Part shown: positions 46,021 through 58,400 of the stretch, piece after piece
Layout: the number at the start of each line of letters is the position of its first letter
Numbering within the stretch: the stretch's first letter is position 1
From: Asterochloris sp. CNOR1
Lineage: Eukaryota > Chlorophyta > Trebouxiophyceae > Trebouxiales > Trebouxiaceae
NCBI GenBank assembly: GCA_963969365.1
Contig: OZ017748.1
Span: forward strand, 3,965,001 to 4,029,000
Reading direction: 5' to 3'
DNA length: 64,000 nucleotides
The notes under the pieces: model-generated
The model's database searches: none
What the model was told of the DNA's origin: nothing
Seen by the model: only the letters and a program-made list of their open reading frames with translations
Position numbers and translations under genes: made by a program

Positions 46021-49000
46021 ATGCAGCGCCTCTATGCTGGTGCTGACGTTTGCCAAGGTGAGACAACTGAGCTGCAGCTGCTTATCAAAGATGAGCACAG
46101 GTGCAAGTGCTGCCTGCTGCCTGGCCAGGCTCATTTCTTAGGGGCGATCTGTGCCAAATGCCGCCAAACGCTGCTGCCTCCTGCAGGACTACGCGGTGCT
46201 ACAAGGGCCACAGGAAGGGCGGCTTGCGGCCCAACAGTGTGCTTTACCAATGCCCAGGGTCAAGCGAGGGACACTGCACCCCAGGGCTCAGTGACTGTGC
46301 GCTTCTCCACTCACTTCAAGGTTGGTCAGCAGTGATGGTCCAAGTTGGGGGTTTGTATCTTGGCGTGCCAAAGCCTGCCATGCTAGCAAACTCCTCCTGG
46401 CTTCCCGCTGCTCACAGAGGCTGCACAGTGCACTGCTACTGTGTCCCATCAGATGAGATCCAGGCTTCTGCCAGTACATTGCCTGACTCAGCTCAGACAG
46501 GTTTCATATCCATTTCACAGGGACGCTCTCACAATGCCCTCTGCTGCGTTAGGGGAGCATGTTGCTCCTGGGAACAGCGGCAATGGCAAGTCTGTGTGCA
46601 GGACCAGAAACTTTCGTGCAGGCTCAGGCGGACCTCTGTCCTGCTTCCCCGCATGCCCCACTGGAGTCACAGTTCCTCCCTCTGTTCACTGTGACCCTGT
46701 CATGAGCCTGCAGGCTCAGTGGGGACGAGACACTCTCAGCATTCGCTGACCAGTAAGGGCTTCCTGCTGGCCCGTACTTCCTTGCTGGTGTCTGGCATGC
46801 TTCAGGACCCCTGTCTTGCCACGCTCCAAGTTGCTGTGCATCTCTGCAGACGCAGCTGGGTGGGACTTTCGCAGCTACCCCATGCTGACTGACTAGGCCA
46901 AAGTCAAAGCATGACAGAATCTGGCTCTGGTTGCCAGGCTCAGTGGGGCGAAAAGCTCAAGGTGGTGGGCAGCTGCCCAGCGCTGGGCGGCTGGGATGTG
47001 GCCGCCGCCCCCGACCTGCACTGGACTGATGGCCACGTGTGGACCCAAGCTGTGGAGGTCCCTGCAGGGGCGAAGATCGAGTACAAGGTGGGGCAAGAGG
47101 CTGCTGACTGGCCCACCCAGGCATGCATGCCAGCGTGGCTGCTGCAATACTTGAGGCAGAGCCTGTGGCTCAGACCTCTGCAGGATGTGCGACACCTGCT
47201 GAGCTAGGTCTGCCTGAAGGTGGTCCACCTGCACCACTCGGGCGTGAACTGGGAGCCCACGCCCAACAGGGTCCTGGTGGCTGGCTTCGATCAGGAGCCT
47301 GCAGAGCCTGCCTGCTTTGGGCTGGACATCAACTGCCAGTGGAGCCACCCAGATGCCACTTCGGTCTCTCTTCTGACAAGGTGAGGGGCTCTCTGTGTGT
47401 TTGCTAGACACAGGCATCAGCAGCAGTGCATGGTCAGCAGGAGCTGCCGAGCCTTGTGGGGACCCTATCATGATTTGTCTCGAAATGAGACCTTGAAACC
47501 TGTGTCTACTTTCACTATCAGGCGCATGTGTCTCTGTGTTAGTACTTGACCGCGTTCTCATTTGAGCCTGGCTGCTATCTTAAATTCCACGCTGCCTGCG
47601 GCTCCTTGTGTCATATGCTGCTGGCCACATCAGCAGCTCTGAAGCCATGGGCAGGTGGTTGCCTTGCGATGCACCTATATGCCATGCGCTGCGTGCGGCT
47701 AGCCAGCATCCTGTGCCAGGGGCATGCTTACCTGCAGTGACCCTTGTGAGCTGGAGCAGGTTGAGGGCACATGGGACCTGACAGCCTCTGGCTTGCCCCA
47801 GGACCTCACTGAGGTGAGCAGAATAGTAAAAGGTACTCTGACATGTGTCTTTTGCATTTGGGCACCTGATTATATGCAGCTCTTGAATGTTGCAAGACTG
47901 AGTCCTGCTGTGTTATGCCAGTCAGTTTGGCTGTAATTTACGCGTGATGTGATGCCAGCAGTTTAGCAACGTGCAAATGGACTAGCTTCATATCATTAGC
48001 TGCCCCCTTTCATCAAACAGCTTTTGTGCTGCAGGAGCTGGCTGAGGTCAATGCTGCTGCCTTTCTGGGAGCCAACGACACTCACTCTGAGGTGCGCCCT
48101 GGGGGTTCTGGTCAGACTGTGCAGATGTCTTGGGCACAACAGCCTGCCCAGACACATGCCTGGCGGCTAGCCCAATGTGCCTGCTGTGAAGCTGCCTGCT
48201 CGCAGCACCTGCATCACAGTGTTGGTACGCCTCACACAGGGTTGAGTAACTGCCTACGCTGCCCAGCCATGTTGCACAGTCAGAAATCAGATCTCCCAGC
48301 TCCACGGCCTGCAGGCCGCTCAGCAGCGGCAGCAGGTGCCTGAGCAGGCAGAGATCAGCGAGCCAGCTGAGGTGGAGCAGCCTCTGGAGACAGCGCCAGA
48401 GCCCGTCAGGGCCAACTTGGCCACCGATGAGAGCGCTCAGCTCCTTGCCCCAGAGGTGAAGACTCGAGTCATGTCTTGCCGATGTCTGCACATTGGCATC
48501 TATGTGCATTGCCGCTGGGCTGAAGGCCGCTGTGCTTGCTGGTCATGTTTGGGCTGTCTGTCCTCTTGGCAAGCTCAGGCGTGTGTAAGTACATTTGCAC
48601 AGCCAGGGCAATGCACAGAGCTGGCTGCCTGGCGACGCTGCCTGTGACTTGCTGTTGCCTTGCTTGCTGCCTTCTGCTCTGGCCACCTTTCCCTTACCCA
48701 GTCACGCCCCCCTGCAGGATTTCAAAGCTGCCAGCATGTATGCAGCCGAGGCAGCTGCAGCTGTTGCAGCACCTGCATCTGTTACTGACCAAGCAGCCAG
48801 CGCTACAGCTACTGACTCTTTGGCAGCCATCGGGCCCGCTGAGGCTGGCCAGCTCAAGGCTCAGGACACTGAAGCCGCTGAGCTCGCTGAGTTCCCCGTC
48901 AATGGCACCACCAAGTCTCCACTGCAGAAGGTGAGTCGAGCTGGCCTTCAGTGCTGCTGACAGTGAGGGAGCTATCCTTGCAGTTGGCTGCCCACTGCAC

Positions 49001-51484
49001 AATCTTTGGGACCTTGTTGCTGCTGAGAGCTGATTCTACCCAAGGTGGTCTGCTGTGCTGACAGAGCTGCTGCTTGTGTTCAGGTTGGGGAGGCAGCCAG
49101 CTATGCTGCCATGGCTGTGGGCGCTGGGGTGCTGCTGTCCGCAATGGCCATTGATGTGACAGACGCTGCCCTGGCCAGCGCTGTGGTGGCAGCAGGTGCA
49201 CCTGAGTACCAGACTTGAAGCTTTGCTCCTCTTGTGGTGCATCACTGAGGCTGCTCTTTGCGCATTGACGTCCTATTTGCTGTTGAGCAGTGACCTGATG
49301 ACAATCTGAGGCCTGAGCTGCTGAGATCGCCAGCTCACGCTTTTGTGTTGCCTTTGTGTTTTGTTGCCGCACATGCAGCCTATTGGTACAGCCTGCTGAG
49401 TGTCAGCTTGGCATACTCTCTGAAACTGCTTGCTGAATATGGAGTCTGTGCTGTTGATGCAGGGGCGGCTGTCTTGCCAGGCAGCGGCAAGGGCAGGGAG
49501 AAGAAGGCACTGCGCTCAGAGAAGGGTGAGCCCAAACGCCAAACAGCTGTTCGATTGACTCTAATCAGCTCACATCCCAGCAGTGCCGTCAGCATGCAGT
49601 GGCCATGGCGGACTGCCCGTTCATGGCTGCCTGGCCCGTCGCCACCTCACAAGTGTCCTAGCGTGCGTCCTCACTCAAAGCTGAGCATGTTGTCCAGCCA
49701 ACCACCTGCAACTGTGCTGATTGAGGCACTGTCTGAGCCCCGCGCTGCCGTGCAGCTCCAATGATTGAAGCGCTGTCCATGGGACTGGATGCGGTGCAGA
49801 ATGTCTCAGGCGCCATCAAGCGTGCCCAGACAGAGGGTGTGGGTGGAAAGCGCACTGAGAGCAGCAGCGAAAAGGAGCCTGCTGAGGTGGGTTTTGCATC
49901 TGGCTGGTGCTTGCTTGTATATTGTCAGGGCAGTCAACATGCTGTGAGGTATCTGGTTGGAGCTCAAGTTGAAGCAACTTGGTCAGTGATGCACCTGCCG
50001 CGTTTGAGAGCGGCAAAATCAAGAGGCCAGCTGAGCTGGGCTGTGCCTGTGATCAGTGCTGCTTCACACTTTCATCTACCAGTGCAATGATAGGGTGTGT
50101 GGCACAGGGCTGGGTTGCGCAGCTGGACACAGAATGCGCCAGGCGCTTGTGCGATTATGTACCAAGCCCTTGCTTGTGGGGTTCAGCAGAATGGTGTCAC
50201 TGCTTGCATTGCTCTCCAGTACCAGCCCCAGCTCTACAAGCACGAGTGCTCTCACCGGTTGCATGCATGTGTGCTGGGGCGCCAGAGCTTGCAGCTGAGC
50301 ACGCGGAGTCTTGTGGCTGCTGCTCCCCGTGCACGACCTGCATGCATATTCGCGCTGCTGCCTGCTGAACGTGCTTGCTGGTTGTCAGTTTGTGCAGGGT
50401 GGCCTGGCACGTCAACTGCATTGCATGGCACCGTGAGAGACTGCAGCCACCATAGAACTCTTTACAGGAGGAGTCTCAGAAGAGGCTGGGGGAGGAGCTG
50501 GCAGTTGCCAGCAGCATGGAGCCGGCTGAAGCTGCTGCTGCTGCAGAAGCCCAGGCCCAGCCCGAGCTGGCTCTGAAGAGCAGCATCGCTCAGGCTGAGG
50601 TGGGCCCCTGCCGCTTTCTGACAGCGGCTATTCACAACTGCATCTCAGAGTTGTCAAACACAGCAGCAGCTGCCTTGCTCCTGTTAAGTCACCTGAGCCG
50701 CCTGCTGAGCAGTCTGAGGCCCAGACATGGGGAAGACTGTGATTCAAGACTCATATCATGCTGTGGGGCGTTTTGCATAGGCTCATATGAGCATGCATGC
50801 TCTGCTGCCAATTGGGTCCAATTCCCCTTGTTCCCAATTCGGACCATGTGGTGTCACATCATGTTCATGACAAAGCAGTGGTTCATGCTTCAGAAATTGC
50901 TACAGAGCCGCTGGGTTGTGCAGCTGGAGCAGGCTCGTCGGTGGGGCGAGACATATGAGAGCCAGGATGAGGATGACACCCCTGACGTCGCTTCACCTGC
51001 CCACAGCATCAATGGCTCCACTTCAGGTCTGTGTGAGCCTCAGCCACTGTCATTGCTTTTGCAAGGCAGTATGGATGCATTTTGTGGCTGCCCAGCTGCC
51101 TATCTGCCCACTTCATGATTGGCACCACCTCGCAATTTCCATATCCCGTACCAATGCTGCGGGGCCCAGTATGACTGACTTTATGCTTGTGCTGCTTTAT
51201 CCTGTCCTGGCAGAGCGCAATCTTGAGATGTGTTGTCTTGCTGCCTCTGTGTCATTACTGACAACCAAGGAACTGTAGCACATGTATGTTTGCTGTGCAG
51301 GGTTGCAGTGAAGAGCCACTGAAGACTTGCAGTAGCAGCAACCCATCAGTTCCAAGAGGTTCCAAGAGTGATAGATGCCTTCCAGTGCACAATGCTCACC
51401 CCTGATGTGACTCATGCAATCGCACTGGAACATTTCATGCCAATTGCAGGCAGCTGTGACCTGCCCTCTGCTCTCGAGTCTATC
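46021..51484 (+). CDS. CBM20 starch-binding protein with acidic Ala-rich tail
   Basis: Exons in phase: 46021-46057, 46187-46320, 46938-47087, 47208-47380, 47738-47813, 48035-48091, 48315-48455, 48718-48930, 49084-49195, 49463-49525, 49756-49886, 50468-50599, 50906-51026; a last small exon from about 51452 (SCDLPSALESI, stop 51484) fits by phase. About 525 residues. A short basic N-terminus (GATRATGRAACG) may be a plastid transit peptide. CBM20: GSVTVRFSTHFK, QWGEKLKVVGSCPALGGWD, LHWTDGHVWTQAVEVPAG, KIEYKVCLKV, SGVNWEPTPNRVL, with the Trp residues that stack on glucan. The remainder is Glu/Ala/Pro-rich, with one hydrophobic stretch (YAAMAVGAGVLLSAMAIDV) that could be a membrane helix, then a charged C-terminus (RWVVQLEQARRWGETYESQD). 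Inference: plastid starch or pyrenoid-sheath association. Alternative end: stop at 51118 if the weak donor after 51026 is not used. Confidence 0.82.
46616..46960 (+). repeat. Ghost copies of the CBM20 core exon start
   Basis: CTGCAGGCTCAGTGGGGAC at 46709 and TGCAGGCTCAGGCGGAC at 46617 echo the real acceptor and exon start CCAGGCTCAGTGGGGCG at 46935. Confidence 0.65.
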
Positions 51485-52478
51485 TGATTGTATGGAGACC
51501 TACACATATTTGATGAGTGTTAAAGATTTGGGCTGTAAGAATTGCTGCAAGCGTCACAGCAGTCAATGCTTGTGCTCAGCTTGAGATAGCGCGGTCTGCC
51601 ACGGTGGGCTGCTGCTTGTAGCATGGCATCTGCCTGCTGGAAGCCCTTGCAGCTGGAGCTTGCAAGGCAGGCAGATGCAGGAACTGAAGGCATGCCATGC
51701 TTGCCTTTGGAGGATAGCCATGACCAAGGAGCCAGACAAGGAGGCACTACCTTGCTAGAGAGCGGCTCCACAGATATAAGCAGTGAAGATGGCTCAACAG
51801 ATGTTCATACCCAACACGCCACAGCAGCACTGCAACACAGCCAAGAAAGTGTTGCTGGCAGCCCATGAGCCCAGACGCCTAGGCAGCCTACCACAAGCAT
51901 CTGCATCTGCATGGTGTCTACCTGACTGCCGTTGCTCCTGACAGTCTGCAGTGCAGCTGGAGACTGCAGCCCCAGAGGGCGCCAGTGTTTGCAAGTGCTG
52001 CCTAAGCCAGGCCTTGCTCTGTCCGCCCACAAAGCTGCAGCTGCCCTTGGTGTGAACATTGCCTCACCCCTCATGTAAGGTCTGGCTGTCTGCTTGTGCT
52101 GCTCAAATCTGGTCCTTGTGCCAGGCAACAGGCTGATTGACCTTGATGCTGGGACTGGCATGGCAGCTGACACCAGTCATGAAGTATCAGCACAGACCTG
52201 CTTGCCACTTGCGGATCATGGATGGCGGTCGCCTAACTTCTGACGTAGGCTGCAGTGGGCATGAGTGAACTGCAACTGCTGGGTCTGATGTGACATGGTA
52301 GTGCTGGCCTTGACTGGCAGCAGGACTTGCAACCAGATCAGCAAGGGCTATACGAGCTCCAGTACAGGGCAGACCGTGAACTGGGAAGCGGCGCAAAAAG
52401 CCTTGTAGGCCTGCTTTCAGAGTCCAGGACCTGGCCAGGGTGTTTGCCAGGTCAGCAGCAGCCATCACAGCAGCAACA
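51485..52478. other. Gap before the peroxisomal MFP gene
   Basis: No family-level coding signal. A single open frame on the plus strand, 51623-51868 (starts MASACWKPLQLELARQ, Ser/Asp/Gln-rich end), and another on the minus strand, 51805-52173, are both possible small genes but unsupported. The MFP promoter should lie in the right part; no TATA box seen. Confidence 0.35.
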
Positions 52479-55400
52479 ATGGCCCCAAATACCGAAATGG
52501 ATGTGCAGGATGGCATTGCGGTCATCACACTGTCCAACCCCCCTGTGAACGCCCTCCATCCGCATGGTCAGTTCCGGGGGAGCCCCACGATGCCAGGCCA
52601 CCCTGCATGGGCTCAGATCGTTTAGATGGCCCTGAGATGCATTGCACTGGCCGCAGCAGTTGCCCCAGCATAAGCAGCGCACTCAGGCACGCATGTGCTT
52701 ATGCACACTGGAGCTGCTGAAGCCACAAAGCTGTGCAACAGAGCATTCAAGTCCTGGCGCCTGCTGGTATGATGTCACAAGTTCATGTTTCCAGCCTACT
52801 GTCCACTGGCAGGCCAGGTGGTCGCTGCATAGAGTGCAGCTCAAGCTGCTTGAGTCATCCTGGGATTGACTTCCGCGCAGAAATCCAGTCAAGAAAAGCT
52901 GCATTCATTGAGCGGCCTGCTGCGACCTGCACGGTGGGCCATCTGTGCACACAGCCCATTAGTGGCATGCACAGGAGCTGCTGCCTGCATATGTAGCCAC
53001 CATGCAATGGGTGTCTCAAGACGAGCACCTCTTTGTCCCACCCCTACAGTGTTGGCGTCTCTGCCCTGGCAGAGGCACATGGCCCATTAGGGCTCTTACT
53101 GCCTCAATAATGCAGCAAGAGCTCTGCCATGTCTGCTGCAGTGTCAGCATGAGGGGCACAAGGCCGACAGCTGTTGCACATTTGTGCTGTACCCACCTGC
53201 CCTGCCGTCTGGGTGCAGTGCTGGTGCCTGTGTCCAATTGCGCTTGAATGCGCACAATGGTCTATCCACCACTCCAGTCCTGCGCTGACTGCTGTTTCAG
53301 AAGGCATGTTGACCCCAGCTGCCCAGCCCTGCCATGCAGTGGTGGCATCTCCATCTGAGCACTCACTTGCCCTGGGTTTCCAACCTTCATTGACATTTGC
53401 TGACCCATCTGCCGCTGGTTGCAGTGCTGGCGTCCCTGTCCAACCACGCGCGCGAGGCCCACAACCGCTCCGATGTGGCAGCCATCGTGGTCACCGGCGG
53501 CAGCGGGCGCTTCAGCGCGGGCTTTGACATCCAGCAGTTTGCGCAGGTGGGCCTCAGGGGCCACCGTATTGATGTTGCGGGCATGTGCTGCTCTGGACAT
53601 GTACCTCTGTGTCTTCCAGGCAGCGCCTGGTCCGACTGCATGTGGCTAGGGCGTCAGGTTGTTCATATGACCTGAGCAGCACCCGAGACGCTGAGGTCAG
53701 GTGAGGAGCGAATGCCAAGCAGCTGCTGCTCTGTTACGCAGCTTGTGAGTCTGTATGCTGATGGGCTCAGCATCACTGATTTTGGCCCTGCTGACAGTGC
53801 CTGCCTGACGCCTGCCTGAAAGTGCACACATCATCTGCGAGGGCTCTGGTGGAGTGTGCGTCAACAATTTCAGGTGTACATGTCTGGAGGGACTAGCATC
53901 AAGTCAGTATCAACAGGTTCTCCACTGATTGCCTTTCAGACACTGCTGTTACTGCTAAGGTCTGGTGACAGAAGGTCCCTCAGCGCAGCAGTGTTGACCA
54001 AGATCAACTCTTGCGATCAGCTCCCTCATGCCTGCAGAAGTCTGGCGGGGGCGGCATCGACAGCAGCATCAACGAGGCCTTCTGCCAGCTGCTGGAGTCG
54101 GGGCCCAAGCCCACAGTGGCAGCGGTGGAGGCCATCGCCCTGGGGGGTGGCCTGGAGGTGGCCATGGCGTGCAATGCGCGTCTGTGCACCCCTGGGACGA
54201 GGCTGGGCCTCCCCGAGCTGAGCCTAGGCATCCTGCCAGGTTTTGGAGGGACACAGCGGCTGCCGCGTCTGGTGGGCCTGCAGAAGGTGAGCCTGTTGGG
54301 TACAGATGAAGAAGTTGTGGTGTGCGTGCATTGGCTGTGTTGGCTTTGGGGCATGCCAGAGCTGCCGCCTCTGGCGGAGCCTGCTGAGATTGAGCCCATG
54401 GCAGGATGGTGTGTTGTCCAAGCATCGGCTGTCCAGGTCTGGGGGACACAGCTGCAGCCGTACCTGGTGGGTCTGCAGACTGCTGATTACGGGATGCCAG
54501 GTGGGGGCTGAGACATGAGTGGTACAACAGCAGCACTCATTGAGAGGTCCATGATGCGGCAGCAGCCTGGTGGGGCTTGAGACATGAGTTGATACACACA
54601 GCAGCATTGATTGAAGGGCCCATGATGCGGCAGTTTGCCCCCACTGGTCACGGCTGGCAGGGCTTGGACGAGTCCTGTGCCCAAGTCAAGCTTGTCAGCA
54701 CGCCCGGGGTCGGACAGCACACTGGCTGCCGCTGTGGAAGGCGTGAGGGTGCTGAGTGATACTTTGGAGCATGGGCCATGCCCGCGGGTGTCAGGAGCTA
54801 AGCTGGCGGGGAGAGGAGAGCACTCAAGCTGCAGTTTGGATGCCATACCGGGGCCCACTTGACCCGTCTTGCAGGCCTGCGAGATGATGCTGACCAGCAC
54901 CCCCATCAAGGAGGGTGCCGCCCACAAGCTGGGCCTGGTGGACGCAGTCGTCCCCAAGGACAAGCTGCTGGCAGAGGCCAAGAAGCTGGCACATGAGCTG
55001 GCAGCCGGGAGGGCGCCCCGCCAGCAGAGCCTGTACAGGTGAGAGCCCTCCCAGAGCAAGAGGCCTGGGCAGGCGGGAGGCAGGTGGGCCTGGCCTGTTG
55101 GTGCGGTCTGTGACCTGTTGCAGTGGTGAGAGAGGTCACAGTGCTGGCTGAGGCCTTGCAGCCTTCTTGAGGGAGGGCGCCCCGCCGGTATGCTTGCGTG
55201 GGCAGGCCACATGCTGGCTGCATCACCCATGGTGAGGGCATGGTCCAACACAGCATAGTCTCTGGTGCATTGAGATCGTGTCGTGGGCTGTGGTGCACTG
55301 TGGTGGTCCCTCAGTCTCTGTTGACTGTTGAGGTTGCCACTCACTCTGTGGTGCATTGAAACTGTCCCCTGGACCAGCTGCTGGCTCAGGCCATGTATCT

Positions 55401-58400
55401 TGCCCATACCGTGGCAAGGTAGCTTGGCTACAGGTTGCTGTGCCTGGCATGCTCAATGGCTGATGCTTGCCCACTCTCACAGAGCAAGGCAGCCAGGCTG
55501 GAGGCTGCCCAGGCCCCTCATTCATTGGTCGCATCAAAGGCAGAAGCTCATTGTCCAATGCTGCCACCTGCAGAACAGACAAGCTGGAGCCCCTGGGGGA
55601 GGCACTGGCCATCATCGACTTTGCCAAGGCGCAGGCAGCCCAGCGTGCGCGCCACCTGCAGCACCCCCAGTTCTGCCTGGACGCTATCAGATACGGCGTG
55701 GAGCACGGCGGCCTGGCGGGGCTGAAGAAGGTGCAGATGGGTTCAGTGAAGGCCTATGGCAGAGAGCCGCAGGCTTGCTGTGTGACGACAGGGCTACCCG
55801 GGACATGCTGAAGCTGGTTTTATTTCATGCCAATTTTATGGAAGCGGCACGTGGGTCTTGGAGGCATAAACTGGTTATGCTTGCTGGGCAGCCCAACCCT
55901 GGGGTCATTCTTTTGCTCGCTGCCTGTTCTCAAGTGTGGCAATGCTGTGCTGTAGCAGCGGCTGCCACCCTGCAGGAGATCTCCCATCAATTTTATTGTG
56001 TCTGCAGGAGGGCGAGGCCTTTGCAGCGGCCGCTGCCCTGGACACCCACAAGGCGCTTGTGCACATCTTTTTTGCCCAGCGGGCGACCAAGAAAGTTAAG
56101 GGCATCACAGATGCAGGTGGGCTGGTGTGCAGCTGCTGTGGGGTGCACATGCTCAGGTTGTGTGCCACTGGGAAGGTATGCAGCCTAACATGTGATAGCG
56201 GGCTCATCTGAGGCTGGAGCATCTGCAAGGCCAATGTGCGATTTTGTGGACCAGTGCTGTCAAAGTGTCTGGGGCAGGTTGCCCGGTGTGAGCCTGTGGC
56301 CACGGTGCACCAGTTGATGTTTGGTTCCGGCCTGGCAGTTGCTGAGTGCATGAGGTTTGGTTGACGTGGCATTTGTGAGCAGTGAAGATTTGCCTGGGCA
56401 TTGTAGAGCTCTAGCAGCCACACCTGGGTCACATGCCCAGCCTGTGCAGGCTTAAAGCACGCACATGGCACAAATGGCAATCAGGGCCGACTGATTCTGC
56501 AGCTGAATCACTGCAATACCTGCACATTGACCGGCTGAGCAGGAAGTAGGCTCACCTGTTAAACAAGCCGTTTGCTCCTGCACTTAGACGTCCACCAAAG
56601 CCTGCACATTGACCAGCTCAGCAGGTAGCAGGGTAGTGCGCGCCACATTCAGTTCTGCTGATGCCCTCCAGGTCTGAAGCCACGCCCAGTCAAGAGCGTG
56701 GCGGTGCTGGGCGGCGGGCTCATGGGCAGCGGCATCGCGACTGCCAGCCTGATGGCTGGGATGAGCGTGGTGATTAAGGAGGTCAACCAGAAGTTTCTGG
56801 ATGTGAGTGCTGCACACCTGTATCCACAGAACCCAATCGTAGGCAGAAGTTCGTGAATGTGAGTGCTGCACACCTTCGTCTACGAAACCCATTTGCCTGG
56901 ACAAAAATGGACTGCAATTTGCTGAGTGATAGGGTTGGGCAGGCGGTGCCTTCGTCAGGTGTTGTCTGTACGTGCATTGCCGCTGCGCAAGTGGCGTCAG
57001 TCGCTGCCTCCGCCCTCCTGCTTCAGCAGTGTTCACCCCCATGTCACTTGCATACACCCGGCTTAGTGGCTGTCAGGCCTGATCTTTGCACTCCCTGGCG
57101 TCCAGGCAAATGTTCTATAACAAGCCAGCACCCCTTGCCTTTCCTACAGGGTGGCCTGCAGCGCGTGAAGGCTAACCTGATGAGCCGCGTCAAGAAGGGC
57201 GCCATGAGCCAGCAGGTAGACCTTCTCACCAGTGTTTCATGGAAGTCTTGCTGTCGATGGCTGTTCATATGCATGCATGTCCTGTTGTGGAGCTCCTCTG
57301 CTCTCAGACTGTCACACCTCAGCAGAGAGGCGCTCTGGCCCAGCGCTGCGTCAGGTGGACAACATCCACATTCAAAGGCATGCAGTGAGTGAGCTTGCAA
57401 ACAAGCAGCTTGCCTCATCTTGCCTCTATAAATGTTTGATGGGAATGTGATGTTGAGCATAGGTTGCTACGGGCATCCTGAGCAGGCCTAAGGGCATTGA
57501 ATGGTCTGATTATAACGCCTGCTTCACCCTGCTTGACAGCAGGACTTCTTGTGGGCTGCAGGCAGCCGATGGCATTCTGGGCAAGCTCAAGGGGACCCTG
57601 ACCTATGATGACTTCAAGGACGTAGACCTGGTGGTGGAGGCTGTGATAGAGAACCTGGACCTGAAGCAGAAGATCTTTGCAGGCAAGCCTTGTTGTGGTG
57701 TACCGTTTGTAATGTTCCCTTTGTGATGCAGACGAATTGGGCTGGTGCTCGTCATTGCAGTGCATCTGTTGGTATATGCTGTGTACAAAGCTGTAGACTT
57801 GAAGGAAGACAATCCTAAATGGGACAGGAGGACCGTGCCTTTCTTTGAACCCGCCGCTCAGCCTGTCAGCGTTTGCAGCTCATGGTGTTGACAGTGGGAA
57901 GGGTGGCTCAGTTGCCCAGGCTCACAGCAGTCATACTGTGGGCTCATCCACCTTCTCGCAGTGTTGCCTGGCGCAATGCAGCACGGCAGGTCAAGCCTCA
58001 GGCTGCTCAGCGCACTGAGCAGTGTGCCTTAGCAGCGCACATTGCAGGGTTGGGCTTCCGCGTCTGAAGGGTGTGGCACAGGCCCTGGCTGGGCTGCAGA
58101 AGCTGTTCATGCTCACAGCTTTAAAGCCTGGCCACTTTGTCCTGCACAGGTAGGAAAGGAGTGCTCTTGAAGTGGGTGACCTAGATCAAAGACTGCCCCA
58201 GATCAAAGGCAGCACTTCGCTGGTGCACATGCACCCGTTGCCAACCGACTGCAGAGCATATTGGGTAGTCAAGGTCATGCTGTCAACAGACATGTCCCCC
58301 GTCGACAAGGCAATCGGCATTGGGGGCCTACATGCTTTTCAGGTTTTGGGCTGCCAAAGTCACCAACAGCCTTGAAGCCCACCACCATGCACAGCAGCCC

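Noticed and set aside
45544-46134. 196-codon minus-strand open frame upstream of the J-protein gene
   Set aside because: It spans the TATA box and first exon of the CBM20 gene on the other strand, has no family match and no splice connection to a supported exon.
51805-52173. 122-codon minus-strand open frame (starts MSAAMPVPASRSISLLPG)
   Set aside because: No family match, and no junctions linking it to other exons; overlapping plus frame equally plausible. Left as unresolved gap.
54487-55407. 306-codon minus-strand open frame
   Set aside because: Antisense to MFP exon 54875-55038 and its introns; the plus-strand exon is strongly conserved.
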